A DNA stretch of 64,000 nucleotides from Roseibium sp. TrichSKD4 (GCF_000148725.1 NZ_GL476301.1:56193-120192), one strand, 5' to 3'. Shown: positions 1 through 8,438, counted from the stretch's first letter. Program-made: numbers and translations. Notes: a model not told the origin generated them from the letters alone.

Positions 1-421
1 AGGACAGGCTGAGCCAGTCGTCTGCCGAAAAATCAGCGGCAAGAAATTGGCAATCCGGCAGGCTTTCTTTCAAGCCTTCAGCGTGCTCTTTGAAGTGGGC
101 TTCGCATACACAAAGGCGCGGGCTTGCATCTTGAAGGATGTAAAGGTGCTCTGGTGCGGCGAGCCGCCAGTTGAGCGGCAGAAAGAGCGCTCTCAACCGT
201 GCGCAGGCGAAAAACAGGATCAGAAAGTCCGGGCTGTTGTGGCCAAGGAACGCAACCCGCTCCCCCTCTTTGATCTGATGCCGGTGTTTGAGAATTGCTG
301 CGCAAGTCTTTATCCGGTTCGACAACTCGGCATAGGACATTGCCGAGCCTTCAAAGGCGAGGGCGGTCTTTTGAGGGGTAAAGCTCGCGTGTTTTTCGAT
401 CCAGCTTGCGAGGTCGTTCAT
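1..421 (-). CDS. Acyl-CoA synthetase / AMP-dependent ligase, N-terminal part (cut by window edge)
   Basis: About 140 N-terminal residues are visible, starting MNDLASWIEKHASFTPQKTA; the rest lies beyond the left edge. The spacing of 'YAELS' and 'GERVAFLGHNSPDFLILFFA' is typical of the N-terminal domain of the ANL family (acyl-CoA synthetases), which adenylates a carboxylate and then forms a CoA thioester. The start codon overlaps the stop of the acyl-CoA dehydrogenase gene (ATGA), so it is the distal gene of the NicX-like operon. The AMP-binding P-loop is not in the window, so the substrate class cannot be read. Family call is good; the specific ligase is unknown. Confidence 0.8.
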   Translation of the reverse strand, partial: MNDLASWIEKHASFTPQKTALAFEGSAMSYAELSNRIKTCAAILKHRHQIKEGERVAFLGHNSPDFLILFFACARLRALFLPLNWRLAAPEHLYILQDASPRLCVCEAHFKEHAEGLKESLPDCQFLAADFSADDWLSLS

Positions 422-1692
422 TCGTCGCTTTCACCGCGTTCGTAGAGGGCCTCGCGGCCAATTCGGTCAAGACAGAGCTCTGCCGTCCAAGGAAGCATCA
501 GCGAGCCGCATCGGCTGTCGCGATAAAGCCGCTCAAGCGGCAGTGACTTGAGCATGGATTGCCCCCCGCAGGTGCGGATTGCCAACTGGCATAACTCGTT
601 TGCGTTTTCCATAACCGTGTATTGAGCTGCCCAGGCACGTAGCATCTGGTCTTTGGTTGGGTTAGGCCCCGCCTCGCTGATCACTTGGAACCACAGCGCC
701 TTTGTTTGCTCCAGCATGATGCGCATATCAGCCACCGCATGCTGCTTGGTTGGATACATGCGCCGTTTGACCGGTGGAGTTCCGGGCACCTCGCCGCGCA
801 GATATTGCACGGTGAAATCATATGCAGCCTGGGCGATGCCCATATAAGTGGGCGATAGGGTGAGGAACATGTGCGGCCAAGTGGCGGCGGCCTCAAAGTA
901 GACCCCTTTGGGCATCAGGGCAGCATCGTCAGGAACAAAAACATCTTTGAAAACGAGATTGCGGGAGACGGTGCCTCGCATGCCAAGCGGGTCCCAGTCA
1001 CCGTAAACTTCGACACCTTCGGCGTTCGCAGGAACAGCCACATACATGGTGTCGCGGCGGCTCAGATTTTCCGTTTTTTCCGTGCAGAGCACGCCATAAT
1101 AATCGGCAGAACCAGACAGCGAAGCAAAGATCTTTTTTCCGTTGATCAACCATCCACCGTCTACGCGCGTTGCCAATGTGCCAAAAGGTTTGGTGCCTGC
1201 AGCTGCAGTTCCGCCTTCGGAAAAGGGCTGGGCATATATCGCACCCTCTTTCACGATGCGCTCATAATGAACCGCGCGGCGGTTCTCATGTTCCGAGCGT
1301 TGCGCCGGTTCCATGGAAAGATCATCGGCAAGCGCGCCGGTCCATAAACAGGAACAGACATGCATGTTCCATGTCAGGGATGTTGTTCCGCAAAATCGAC
1401 CTATTTCAGCGGCCGTCAGCATGTAGGTCTTGTAGTCTGCCCCGGCGCCACCGTTTTCTTTGGGAACGCAAATGCCGAGAAGGCCATTGGCGTGCATGTC
1501 CCGATAGTTCTCCATCGGGAAGACCGCATCTCGGTCCCATTTGTGCGCGCGTGGGGCAAGTGTGTCTTGCCCGAATTGTCTCGCCAACGCTGTCAGTTCG
1601 GCTTGTTGATCGGTAAGCCGGAAGGCAGTCGGATCAAAAATTGGTTCAGGTGTTGCGGCAGGAGACGGAGCAGTGTGTTCAGCAAGAGACAT
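418..1692 (-). CDS. Acyl-CoA dehydrogenase family flavoprotein
   Basis: 424 residues from the ATG at 1692 (start MSLAEHTAPS), which has GGGTGA upstream; the frame stays open further upstream, but that extension lies inside the preceding gene and looks non-coding. Acyl-CoA dehydrogenase fold: N-terminal helical domain, a beta domain around 'YAQPFSEGGTAAAGTK' and 'GGWLINGKKIFASLSG', and a C-terminal helical domain ending 'CGGQSMLKSLPLERLYRDSR'. The family oxidises acyl-CoA thioesters with FAD, but the same fold includes flavin-dependent hydroxylases, so the reaction is not certain. It overlaps the upstream alpha/beta hydrolase gene by 14 bp and the downstream ligase by 4 bp, so the three are translated together. 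Confidence 0.85.
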   Translation of the reverse strand: MSLAEHTAPSPAATPEPIFDPTAFRLTDQQAELTALARQFGQDTLAPRAHKWDRDAVFPMENYRDMHANGLLGICVPKENGGAGADYKTYMLTAAEIGRFCGTTSLTWNMHVCSCLWTGALADDLSMEPAQRSEHENRRAVHYERIVKEGAIYAQPFSEGGTAAAGTKPFGTLATRVDGGWLINGKKIFASLSGSADYYGVLCTEKTENLSRRDTMYVAVPANAEGVEVYGDWDPLGMRGTVSRNLVFKDVFVPDDAALMPKGVYFEAAATWPHMFLTLSPTYMGIAQAAYDFTVQYLRGEVPGTPPVKRRMYPTKQHAVADMRIMLEQTKALWFQVISEAGPNPTKDQMLRAWAAQYTVMENANELCQLAIRTCGGQSMLKSLPLERLYRDSRCGSLMLPWTAELCLDRIGREALYERGESDE

Positions 1693-2482
1693 GAGTGTCA
1701 CCCTTTTCATGGTCCGCGAGAAAGCCTGACAAGGCGGAGTTAAAAGTGTCCGGGGCCTCAAGATTGGCGAGATGGCCGAGGCCGTCCATGCAATGAAACT
1801 GTGCATTGGGGATTTTGGAGGCCATCCGCTCCATCATGGCAGCTGGTGCTTGTGTGTCCGCGCTCCCTGCCAAAAGCAATGTTGGTACTTGGATGTTCGG
1901 CAGATTGTCTTTGCGGTCAAATGTGACCAGGCATTCCATCATGGTGCGATAGGTGTCCGGAAGGACTGCGCTCATGCAGGCATGGGCAAGTTCCAGTCCC
2001 TTTTTGTTTGCTTCCGGTCCGGTCAGTTCAGGTACGAGCGTTGTTGCCACGTCCGCCATCGTTCGCCCGCTCTCCAGCGGTTTCATGCGCGCTGCAATGA
2101 ATGCGCGCTGAAACTCTCCGTCTGGTCGCCCAAAAGCCGGGCTTGTAGCGGACAGCGTGAGCGTCTTCAGTCTATTGGAATTGTTTGCAACAAATTCCTG
2201 CGCAATCATGCCCCCGATGGAATGGCCGACAAGATGGAAGGTGTCGATTTGCTGTTCGTCAACGAACCTCAGAAGCGCTGCCGAAAGGCAGGCAAAGTTG
2301 ACGCTTTTCAAAGGTGGAGAGGTTCCATAGCCGGGGAGGTCTAAGGCAATTGCCCGGTAATCTGCACCAAGCTCTGCCAGCTGAGGCGCCCAGCTGCGCG
2401 CACCGCCACCAATTCCATGCAGGAAGATAACCGCTGGTCCTTGCCCGCTTTCGGTGAAGGATAAATGCCCGCGGTCGCTCAT
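1679..2482 (-). CDS. Alpha/beta hydrolase, possible N-formylmaleamate deformylase (NicD-like)
   Basis: 267 residues with a complete alpha/beta hydrolase signature: oxyanion region HGIGGG near residue 22, nucleophile elbow GHSIGG with Ser88, acid loop 'LAGSADTQAP' near 209, and the catalytic His in 'GLGHLANLE'. Its start overlaps the stop of the NicX-like gene by 4 bp (ATGA). In the known aerobic nicotinate pathway NicX opens 2,5-dihydroxypyridine to N-formylmaleamate, and NicD, an alpha/beta hydrolase of this size, deformylates it. The coupling to a NicX-like gene favours that role. PcaD-type enol-lactonases look similar, so function rests largely on context. Confidence 0.75.
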   Translation of the reverse strand: MSDRGHLSFTESGQGPAVIFLHGIGGGARSWAPQLAELGADYRAIALDLPGYGTSPPLKSVNFACLSAALLRFVDEQQIDTFHLVGHSIGGMIAQEFVANNSNRLKTLTLSATSPAFGRPDGEFQRAFIAARMKPLESGRTMADVATTLVPELTGPEANKKGLELAHACMSAVLPDTYRTMMECLVTFDRKDNLPNIQVPTLLLAGSADTQAPAAMMERMASKIPNAQFHCMDGLGHLANLEAPDTFNSALSGFLADHEKGDTHVSC

Positions 2483-3525
2483 GCGAGCTCTCCAAGGAGC
2501 TTTCCGCCTTCGATGACATTGGTGCCATCAAGCGCAATGGTGCAATGGCCAACCGGCAGGTCAAAGTGGCCGAGCGTGTAGCGCTTGGCGAATTCATTGG
2601 CTCCGGTTGAATAGAGAAAATTGCCCGGATATGCGCGAAGCTCAGTCCCGTTGGTGTCCCGTTCATCATACATCGTCAGCGCTTCGTAGCGCGCTGCCGG
2701 GTTCATGCCCCAGCCTACATGTGAGGTGGCGTAGGCTGCCGGGTCATTCCACGCGGCAAAGTATCTTTTGATCAGCTCCGCATCTGTGCCTTTGCCTGTA
2801 ATGTCGACAACGAAGTCGTTTTCGATGGTCAAAGTCACGGGGTATTGCAGGTATCGTTTGAAGGTCAGGTTGATATCGCCAGCATCCAAAACAAGGCGGC
2901 CGTTGACCGTTCCGGCACCTGGAAAACTCACAACAACACCGCCCGGCCAGTGAGCAACCGTACCGGGACGATCACAGTAGCCCCAGACACCTGCGGTTGG
3001 TGCGTTGGTCAAGTCTACCTCTAGGTCTGTCCCAGCTTCCGAGTGAACCGTCATCGTGGACGCCGCACGGAGCATTTTGACTGCTGCCTTAACCTTCGGC
3101 GTGAGTGCCGGGTCTGGTAGCAACCGTTCAAGCGCCTCGGGGTGTTCATTACTAACCATGAACAGCCGGGCACCATCGGAAATGATCTCAGGCAGTTCGG
3201 GCGCGTGCAGCATGCCTTCAACGGTCAGATCCACAACCATCGAACTTGCCTTGAGAGCAGAAATGGCGGACTTGTGACCGCGCATAGCGTCGCTGGCACC
3301 GGTAGAGCGGACTGGAACGGCTACACTTTGAGGAGGCGTTGGCAAAATCACGTGAAAAGGTTTTGCGCCGAGCCGGAGTAAAGCCAGTTCTGTAAGATGA
3401 ACATTCAGCTGGCGGGACTGGGTTTCAGACAGAATTGCAACTTCTTCGCCGCGTTGCACCTTGCAAAACGACAGCGCTTTTTCGAACACGTCGATCCATT
3501 TCGCTTCTATGCGATCTGCCAGCAT
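2479..3525 (-). CDS. nicX: 2,5-dihydroxypyridine 5,6-dioxygenase-like protein (NicX family)
   Basis: 348 residues from the ATG at 3525, preceded by GGGGGAGG. It resembles NicX, a mononuclear Fe(II) dioxygenase with an M29 aminopeptidase-like fold that opens 2,5-dihydroxypyridine. The C-terminal half has NicX-like blocks: 'HWPGG' (192-196), 'LVLDAGDI' (211-218), 'SHVGWGMNP' (268-276) and 'GHFDLP' (319-324). From memory, NicX iron ligands are His265, His318 and Asp320; here His269, His320 and Asp322 sit at matching spacing. A true M29 peptidase would need a different two-metal set. It is first in an operon with hydrolase, acyl-CoA dehydrogenase and ligase. The ring substrate may differ from nicotinate-derived dihydroxypyridine, since no nicotinate hydroxylase is visible. 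Confidence 0.8.
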   Translation of the reverse strand: MLADRIEAKWIDVFEKALSFCKVQRGEEVAILSETQSRQLNVHLTELALLRLGAKPFHVILPTPPQSVAVPVRSTGASDAMRGHKSAISALKASSMVVDLTVEGMLHAPELPEIISDGARLFMVSNEHPEALERLLPDPALTPKVKAAVKMLRAASTMTVHSEAGTDLEVDLTNAPTAGVWGYCDRPGTVAHWPGGVVVSFPGAGTVNGRLVLDAGDINLTFKRYLQYPVTLTIENDFVVDITGKGTDAELIKRYFAAWNDPAAYATSHVGWGMNPAARYEALTMYDERDTNGTELRAYPGNFLYSTGANEFAKRYTLGHFDLPVGHCTIALDGTNVIEGGKLLGELA

Positions 3526-3570
3526 TATGCCTCCCCCGGCAACCGAAGTACTGGGTGTCAGTATTTCGAT

Positions 3571-3585
3571 TGATTGTAACAATCA
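3571..3585. promoter_or_regulatory. Candidate MarR operator, 15-bp palindrome
   Basis: TGATTGTAACAATCA is a perfect inverted repeat around a central base. It lies 46-60 bp upstream of the NicX-like start (3525) and in the divergent region before the MarR gene (3678). A second GTTAC half-element follows at 3593. Position and symmetry suit a MarR-family repressor site; binding is inferred. Confidence 0.5.
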
Positions 3586-3677
3586 TTCATGTGTTACGTA
3601 ATCATGGAAATTAAATTATATCAATAGGAATATAAAATCTGTAATCTGCCAAATGTTGTAGGCTTCGGTGTGGGGGA

Positions 3678-4154
3678 ATGATGGCCAGAAAAGGAACTGA
3701 TGAAAGGCCAGAAAACGAGGGTGAAACTTCTTTTGTTTCCAATTACCTGTCCGCGCTTTTGGCTCAAGCCAGCTATTTGTTCAGTTCGCAATTCCACACT
3801 CATTTAAAGAGGTTTGGCATTTCGGTGCCGACATGGCGTGTTCTGGCCATTCTGTCTGATGGGCAAGGTAAGCCGATTGGAGAGATTGCCAGAATTGGGC
3901 TTTATAACCAGCCAACGACCAGCAAGATTATTGATCGTTTGACGGCCGAAGGACTGGTTCAGCGACGGCAGGACGAGGCGGACAAGCGGAAGATGCTTGT
4001 CTTTATCACGTCAAAAGGTCAGGAGTTGGTTCGAACACTCATGGATGATGCGATTGAGCATGAAAAGCGCAGCCTTGAGGGCTATTCGCCGGAGGAAGTA
4101 GCGCTTCTGAAAAATGTCTTGCGCACGCTTATCAGTCGGCTGGAAAAGGCTTGA
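3678..4154 (+). CDS. MarR family transcriptional regulator
   Basis: 158 residues with a winged-helix MarR domain: helix-turn-helix around 'PIGEIARIGLYNQPTTSKIIDRLTAEGLVQ' and the wing 'RRQDEADKRKMLVFITSKGQEL'. It diverges from the NicX-like operon; the known nic cluster of Pseudomonas is also governed by a MarR-type protein (NicR). By analogy it probably represses that operon until a pyridine-type ligand arrives. Two adjacent ATG codons (3678, 3681) could serve as start. It converges on the lyase gene with only 5 bp between the stops. Confidence 0.88.
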   Translation: MMARKGTDERPENEGETSFVSNYLSALLAQASYLFSSQFHTHLKRFGISVPTWRVLAILSDGQGKPIGEIARIGLYNQPTTSKIIDRLTAEGLVQRRQDEADKRKMLVFITSKGQELVRTLMDDAIEHEKRSLEGYSPEEVALLKNVLRTLISRLEKA

Positions 4155-4159
4155 GTGTT

Positions 4160-5032
4160 TCAGTCACGACGGGACGTGTCATATTTGGCCGAGGCCTCAT
4201 AGTAATCGAAGAAGCCAATCCTCTCGCGCAGTTCCTTGAAATCCATGAGTTGATCGGAGCGGTCAGTGTCGCTCTTGAGCGCTTGAAGGGTTGCCATCAT
4301 CGCTTTCATGGCGCTTGCCATGAGTGTCAGAGGATAGGCTGCGATGGCATAACCGAGGTCTTCTAACTCCTTGTGGGAGAGGTCCGGGGTTTCTCCACCT
4401 TCCACGATGTTTGCCATCTTAGGTCCCGGCAATTCCTTGCAGATGGTCTCCATCTCTTCAACGGATTTGGGGGCTTCAACAAACAGGATGTCTGCGCCGA
4501 GCTCTTTGAATTTGGCCGCGCGGTCGATGGCTTCGCTCAAGCCGTGTTCATGACGTGCATCGGTGCGTGCAAGTATGAGAATGTCGGCACCTGCTTGCTT
4601 GGCATCGTTCGCAGCGCGGATGCGGTCGAAGGCCTCTTCGCGAGACACCACGGCTTTTCCAGGCGTGTGTCCGCAACGCTTTGGAGCGACCTGATCTTCG
4701 ATCATGGCCGCCGCCGTGCCCGCCTTCGCGAAACCTGAAACGGTACGACGGACATTCATCGCGTTGCCATAGCCGGTATCACCATCTGCAATGAGGGGAA
4801 TGGAAATCGCATCGGTTATGTTGCGCGCTTGATCCAGAACTTCTGAATAGGACATCAACCCAAGATCCGGCTGGCCAATCCGTGATGCAGATGTGGCAAA
4901 GCCGGACATGAAGGTGAGCGGAAAATCCGCCTGTTCGATCAGTTTTGCCGACAGCGCATCAAAGCAGCAGGGCATCACTAAAAGATCTTGGTTTGCCAAC
5001 AGCGTGCGAAGGGTGGCAGCGGGGCTTGGCAT
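4160..5032 (-). CDS. Isocitrate lyase/PEP mutase superfamily carboxylate lyase
   Basis: 290 residues. The acid loop 'IADGDTGYGN' (81-90) supplies metal-binding Asp residues, and 'KRCGH' with Cys120 is the catalytic motif of the lyase branch (methylisocitrate lyase, 2,3-dimethylmalate lyase, oxaloacetate hydrolase). PEP mutases lack that Cys motif, so carbon-carbon cleavage of a 2-hydroxy di- or tricarboxylate is the likely reaction. The gene begins 9 bp after the DctM stop, so it is the last gene of the TRAP operon and may act on the imported compound or a product of it. Substrate not determinable; PrpB would normally sit beside prpC, which is absent. Confidence 0.8.
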   Translation of the reverse strand: MPSPAATLRTLLANQDLLVMPCCFDALSAKLIEQADFPLTFMSGFATSASRIGQPDLGLMSYSEVLDQARNITDAISIPLIADGDTGYGNAMNVRRTVSGFAKAGTAAAMIEDQVAPKRCGHTPGKAVVSREEAFDRIRAANDAKQAGADILILARTDARHEHGLSEAIDRAAKFKELGADILFVEAPKSVEEMETICKELPGPKMANIVEGGETPDLSHKELEDLGYAIAAYPLTLMASAMKAMMATLQALKSDTDRSDQLMDFKELRERIGFFDYYEASAKYDTSRRD

Positions 5033-5041
5033 AGGGATGTC

Positions 5042-6316
5042 CTAGAGTTTGAAGGGAATGTAGAGCGCAAGGTCGGTCCAAAGATAGAGGATGACAACCG
5101 ATGCCAGCATCAACAAGAGGAAGGGCATCACACCCTTAGAGATTTCAGTCAGCCTCGCCCTTGCCACCGACTGTATGACGTAAAGGTTCAGCCCGACGGG
5201 CGGTGTGATGAGTGCACACTCCACCATGATAACCATATAAACACCGAACCAGATCGGGTCGAAGCCGAGGGCCATGGCCGCTGGCAGCAAGACGGGTGTC
5301 ATGATCAAGACCATGGAAAGGGCTTCAAACACCAGTCCCATGATCAAGAGAACGACCGAAACCACAAGGATGAAGACCAAAGGTGTGTCGATGTTCTGGC
5401 CAATGAACATGGAGATGTCTTGTGGGATCCGGTAGAGCGTAATGGCTTTGCCGAAGACCTTTGCGCCCGCGACAATCAGCAGAATCGCAACGGTCGTCAC
5501 CATGGATTCAAAAGCGGCTTCCTTGAAGGCCTTCCACGTGAGCGTGCGCAAGTAGAGCGTGGTGATTCCGAGCGCAGCTGCAAAGCCAATGGCTGCAGCT
5601 TCCGTCGGCGTTGCAATCCCGGTGTAGATCACGCCGATAACAATTGCTGCCAATGCCATGGAAGGTAGGGCGCGCAAACTTGCTGCCAGACGCTCACTTG
5701 CAGATGATGCCGGTTCTGGTGTGTAGCCACCAAACCAGCGCGCGTAGATCATTGAAAACACGATGAAGAAGGCAACGAGCAAGAGCCCGGGGCCAATGCC
5801 TGCCAAAAACAGGGCGATGACTGATTGTTCGGTCACAAACCCATAAACAATCATTGGGATGGAGGGCGGGATAAGGATGCCGAGTGTTCCCCCTGCTGCC
5901 AGCAGTCCATAGACAAATTTACGCTCATAACCGCGATTGATCATTTCCGGGATTGCGACTGTGCCAATCGTTGCAGCGGTTGCGACAGACGAACCGGAAA
6001 TGGCCGCAAAAATGGCACAAGACAGAATCGTTGCGACTGCAAGGCCGCCGGGCCAGTGCCCCACCCATGCGTGAACGGCAGCAAAAAGGTCTTTGCCGAC
6101 ACCTGCTTTTAACAGGATGTTGGACATCAACAGGAACAACGGGACCGCAAGCAGAATAAAGCCGTCGAGCGTGTCGAGAATGGCTTGCGGGGCCATGAGC
6201 GGAGAGAACCCACCCAAGATGAGGAGCATCAACCCAAGGCCGCCAAGTGTGAAGGCGACGGGGACACGGAGTAAAAGCAGCGTGAAGAGAACGCCTAGGA
6301 TGGCAATTGTTGTCAC
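5042..6316 (-). CDS. dctM: TRAP transporter large membrane subunit (DctM family)
   Basis: 424 residues from a GTG at 6316, which overlaps the DctQ stop; a longer upstream reading would run through dctQ and is unlikely. About 12 hydrophobic segments are visible, with DctM signatures such as 'GSSVATAATIGTVAIPEM', 'GTLGILIPPSIPMIVYG' and 'PTEAAAIGFAAALG'. DctM carries the solute across the inner membrane using a sodium or proton gradient, together with DctQ and the periplasmic DctP. It lies between dctQ (overlap) and the lyase gene. Substrate unknown; a carboxylate is the usual class. Confidence 0.93.
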   Translation of the reverse strand: MTTIAILGVLFTLLLLRVPVAFTLGGLGLMLLILGGFSPLMAPQAILDTLDGFILLAVPLFLLMSNILLKAGVGKDLFAAVHAWVGHWPGGLAVATILSCAIFAAISGSSVATAATIGTVAIPEMINRGYERKFVYGLLAAGGTLGILIPPSIPMIVYGFVTEQSVIALFLAGIGPGLLLVAFFIVFSMIYARWFGGYTPEPASSASERLAASLRALPSMALAAIVIGVIYTGIATPTEAAAIGFAAALGITTLYLRTLTWKAFKEAAFESMVTTVAILLIVAGAKVFGKAITLYRIPQDISMFIGQNIDTPLVFILVVSVVLLIMGLVFEALSMVLIMTPVLLPAAMALGFDPIWFGVYMVIMVECALITPPVGLNLYVIQSVARARLTEISKGVMPFLLLMLASVVILYLWTDLALYIPFKL

Positions 6317-6813
6317 GGATGCATCCCTCCACTGGGTGTATCCATCTGACCGGAAACGGCTTTTCCAAGCTCTATGACGGCCTGCGCCAACAAAAGGGCA
6401 AAGCCAACAGGAATTGCGAGCTCGGACACCCATGTTGGCAGGTCGAGCATGGACCCTGTCGTGCGGCCGCGTTCAAAAGAATCCCAAAATATGCCCCACC
6501 CCTTCCAGGTTACAACTGCGCTGAAAAAGGCGACGAAGCCCATGGCGATAATCTGAGCTATCCGCTTGCCTGTGGGTGACAGAGAATCTGTCAGCACATC
6601 AACAGCCACATGGCGGTTGGCCTTCATGATCCAGGACATGCTGATCATCGCTCCCCAAATCAAGCACAGCTGCGAAAGTTCAGCGGCCCAAATGGTCGGA
6701 GCCGTAAAAAGGTATCGCGCCAGAACTTCATAGGTGAGCATGCAGCCGGCAGCGACAAACATTATCGCGGCCACCCAGGCGAACAAGGTGATGGTGCGGG
6801 CGTATAAAGCCAT
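6313..6813 (-). CDS. dctQ: TRAP transporter small membrane subunit (DctQ family)
   Basis: 166 residues with four hydrophobic segments and the DctQ block 'TIWAAELSQLCLIWGAMISMSWIM', which includes the conserved E-L-x-x-x-L-I-W-x-x-M region, followed by 'HVAVDVL'. It is the small integral membrane partner of DctM. Its stop codon overlaps the GTG start of dctM, implying coupled translation. A gap of about 110 bp with a stem-loop separates it from dctP. Confidence 0.92.
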   Translation of the reverse strand: MALYARTITLFAWVAAIMFVAAGCMLTYEVLARYLFTAPTIWAAELSQLCLIWGAMISMSWIMKANRHVAVDVLTDSLSPTGKRIAQIIAMGFVAFFSAVVTWKGWGIFWDSFERGRTTGSMLDLPTWVSELAIPVGFALLLAQAVIELGKAVSGQMDTPSGGMHP

Positions 6814-6848
6814 GGATGAGGTGCATCCTTAGTCTGTCAGAAAACGTG

Positions 6849-6869
6849 CCCCGCACTTAGGGTGCGGGG
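6849..6869 (-). terminator. Intra-operon stem-loop between dctP and dctQ
   Basis: Arms CCCCGCAC (6849-6856) and GTGCGGGG (6862-6869) pair perfectly over a 5-nt loop; read on the minus strand the hairpin is followed by CACGTTTTCT. It lies in the gap between dctP and dctQ. A weak terminator or mRNA-stabilising hairpin here would keep the binding protein more abundant than the membrane subunits. The T-run is short, so leaky termination is more likely than a full stop. Confidence 0.6.
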
Positions 6870-6925
6870 ACTGAGGGCGTTATGTCCCTCTCGTTTGAAA
6901 CCAAGCGGGAGGGGCAAAACGTTTC

Positions 6926-7918
6926 TTACAGCTTTTCGGCAGCGTCCAGGATTTGTGCTCCCAGATCTCCGGCCTTTTCGCGATAGGTGTCATAAACCGG
7001 CTGGCTAACAGCCTTCCAAGCACTGATTTCTTCTGCCGTTGGACGGTAGATGGTCATGCCGTTTTCTTCAGCCGCTGCATAGGCAGCAGTCTCGATTTCG
7101 GACATCCGATTACGCACATCCGCTTCTGCTTTGGCCGCAGCTGCGGAGATCAGCTTGCGGTGTTCTTCCGGCAGACCATTCCAGAAGTCCGTGTTTACGA
7201 CCACGATGAATTCAATGTCTGCATGGTTGGTCACCGTGATGGTGTCCATGACCTCCCACAGCTTGCGGGATTTAACACCGGACACGCCGGTCATGCCGAT
7301 GTCAACCGTGCCACGCTGATAGGCAAGATACTGCTCGGACCCGGAAATCAGGGTTGGCGCGCCGCCAGCAGCGGTCACGAAGTCACCGAGTGTTTTTCCG
7401 AACACCCGGGCTTTTTTGCCCTTCATGTCTTCCGGGGTTTTGATCGGTCCACCTTTGGAGAGCATGATGGCTCCGCCATAGGCCTGCCACCAGAGTACGG
7501 TTGAGCCTGTGTCCTTGATGGCTTCGTCAATCGGGCCACGAACTGGAGACCCTTGGGCAACAGCAGCACGAACCTTGTCTTCAGTGTCGAACAGGAACGG
7601 CTGATAAAAAATATCAACAGCCGGAATATCGCCTACATAGCGGGTCAGCGATGCAACACCCATTTCGATGGAACCAGAACCCACAGCAGATGGCACCTGC
7701 TTGTCTTTATAAAGCTGGGCTGAATCGTAGATCTCCACGGCGATATCGCCGTTGGAGGTCTTTTCAACCTCTTCCTTGAAAAGGGAGAGATTCTGACCAA
7801 GGTGGCTGGTGAGGGGAAGTTGGAGCGAAATGCGAAGCGTGGTGTCTGCTGCAAAGGATGTCGCGGTCGACAGGCCAAAAGCAACGGCTGCTCCAAGAAC
7901 CCATTTTAAGGTTTTCAT
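6926..7918 (-). CDS. dctP: TRAP transporter periplasmic binding protein (DctP family)
   Basis: 330 residues beginning with a signal peptide (MKTLKWVLGAAVAFGLSTAT, cleavage likely after SFA). The mature part has DctP features: 'LSLFKEEVEKTSNGDIAVEIYDSAQLY', 'GVASLTRYVGDIPAVDIFYQPFLF', and the conserved Arg in 'KKARVFGKTLGDFVTAAGG', which contacts the ligand carboxylate in this family. It captures the solute in the periplasm for DctQM. First TRAP gene of the minus-strand unit, about 90 bp after the DUF1330 gene. Confidence 0.92.
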   Translation of the reverse strand: MKTLKWVLGAAVAFGLSTATSFAADTTLRISLQLPLTSHLGQNLSLFKEEVEKTSNGDIAVEIYDSAQLYKDKQVPSAVGSGSIEMGVASLTRYVGDIPAVDIFYQPFLFDTEDKVRAAVAQGSPVRGPIDEAIKDTGSTVLWWQAYGGAIMLSKGGPIKTPEDMKGKKARVFGKTLGDFVTAAGGAPTLISGSEQYLAYQRGTVDIGMTGVSGVKSRKLWEVMDTITVTNHADIEFIVVVNTDFWNGLPEEHRKLISAAAAKAEADVRNRMSEIETAAYAAAEENGMTIYRPTAEEISAWKAVSQPVYDTYREKAGDLGAQILDAAEKL

Positions 7919-8009
7919 ATTGTCCTCCCAATGATGTTTTGAAACTTTTTTATTTTATTGCCGCCAAGCGGAGACTTTAAGCGGATCTGGTCTTTGCAGG
8001 AATGTAGAC

Positions 8010-8303
8010 TTAGATCCCGTCGAGCATCACAATTTCGACTTCTCCGGCTCCATCGGTTCGGCGGAATTTCGCGGCTGACTGATAAGCCTCGGAGTTGAAG
8101 CAAGCGATCCCTTGCTCCATCGTTGGAAACTCAATGATCACGAAGCGCTGAAAATGATCCGTGCCTTCCATGATCTTGAAATCACCGCCACGGGCGAGCA
8201 CTTTTCCGCCGTGATTTTTAAGGATTGCGGGCACTTGTTCCGCGTATTTCTTGTATTCATCGGGCGTGTTGACCCGTGCACGGGCCATCCAATAGGCGGG
8301 CAT
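8010..8303 (-). CDS. DUF1330 family small protein
   Basis: 97 residues from the ATG at 8303, which has GGGAGG upstream; a longer in-frame start exists but lacks a ribosome binding site. DUF1330 proteins are small dimeric alpha-beta (ferredoxin-like) folds; visible blocks are 'MPAYWMARARVNTPDEYKKYAE', 'GGKVLARGG' and 'VIIEFPTMEQGIACFNS'. No catalytic role is established; members often sit in catabolic operons. Here it precedes dctP in the same direction and may be co-transcribed with the TRAP-lyase unit. Confidence 0.8.
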   Translation of the reverse strand: MPAYWMARARVNTPDEYKKYAEQVPAILKNHGGKVLARGGDFKIMEGTDHFQRFVIIEFPTMEQGIACFNSEAYQSAAKFRRTDGAGEVEIVMLDGI

Positions 8304-8394
8304 TTTTCCTCCCAGTCCGCGCTGAAGGCGCGGGTTGTATGCTTCACCAAGTGCACTAAATTTGGCCAATTGGTAAAATTGTGCAAGCTCTGTT

Positions 8395-8410
8395 TTGTTA
8401 CAATCGTTAC
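8395..8410. promoter_or_regulatory. Candidate operator sharing a motif with the NicX promoter
   Basis: TTGTTACAATCGTTAC lies 92-107 bp upstream of the DUF1330 start. Its first 11 bases occur on the minus strand at the NicX-like promoter (within 3571-3585 and flank). This could be a second site for the MarR regulator at 3678, tying the TRAP operon to the ring-cleavage operon. Based on motif sharing only. Confidence 0.3.
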
Positions 8411-8438
8411 TTTTTAAAGGTAGCGCAAAGGGGCAGGA

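Noticed and set aside
2479-3525. M29 leucyl aminopeptidase
   Set aside because: The C-terminal His...His-x-Asp arrangement and overall length match NicX, and the neighbours are catabolic.
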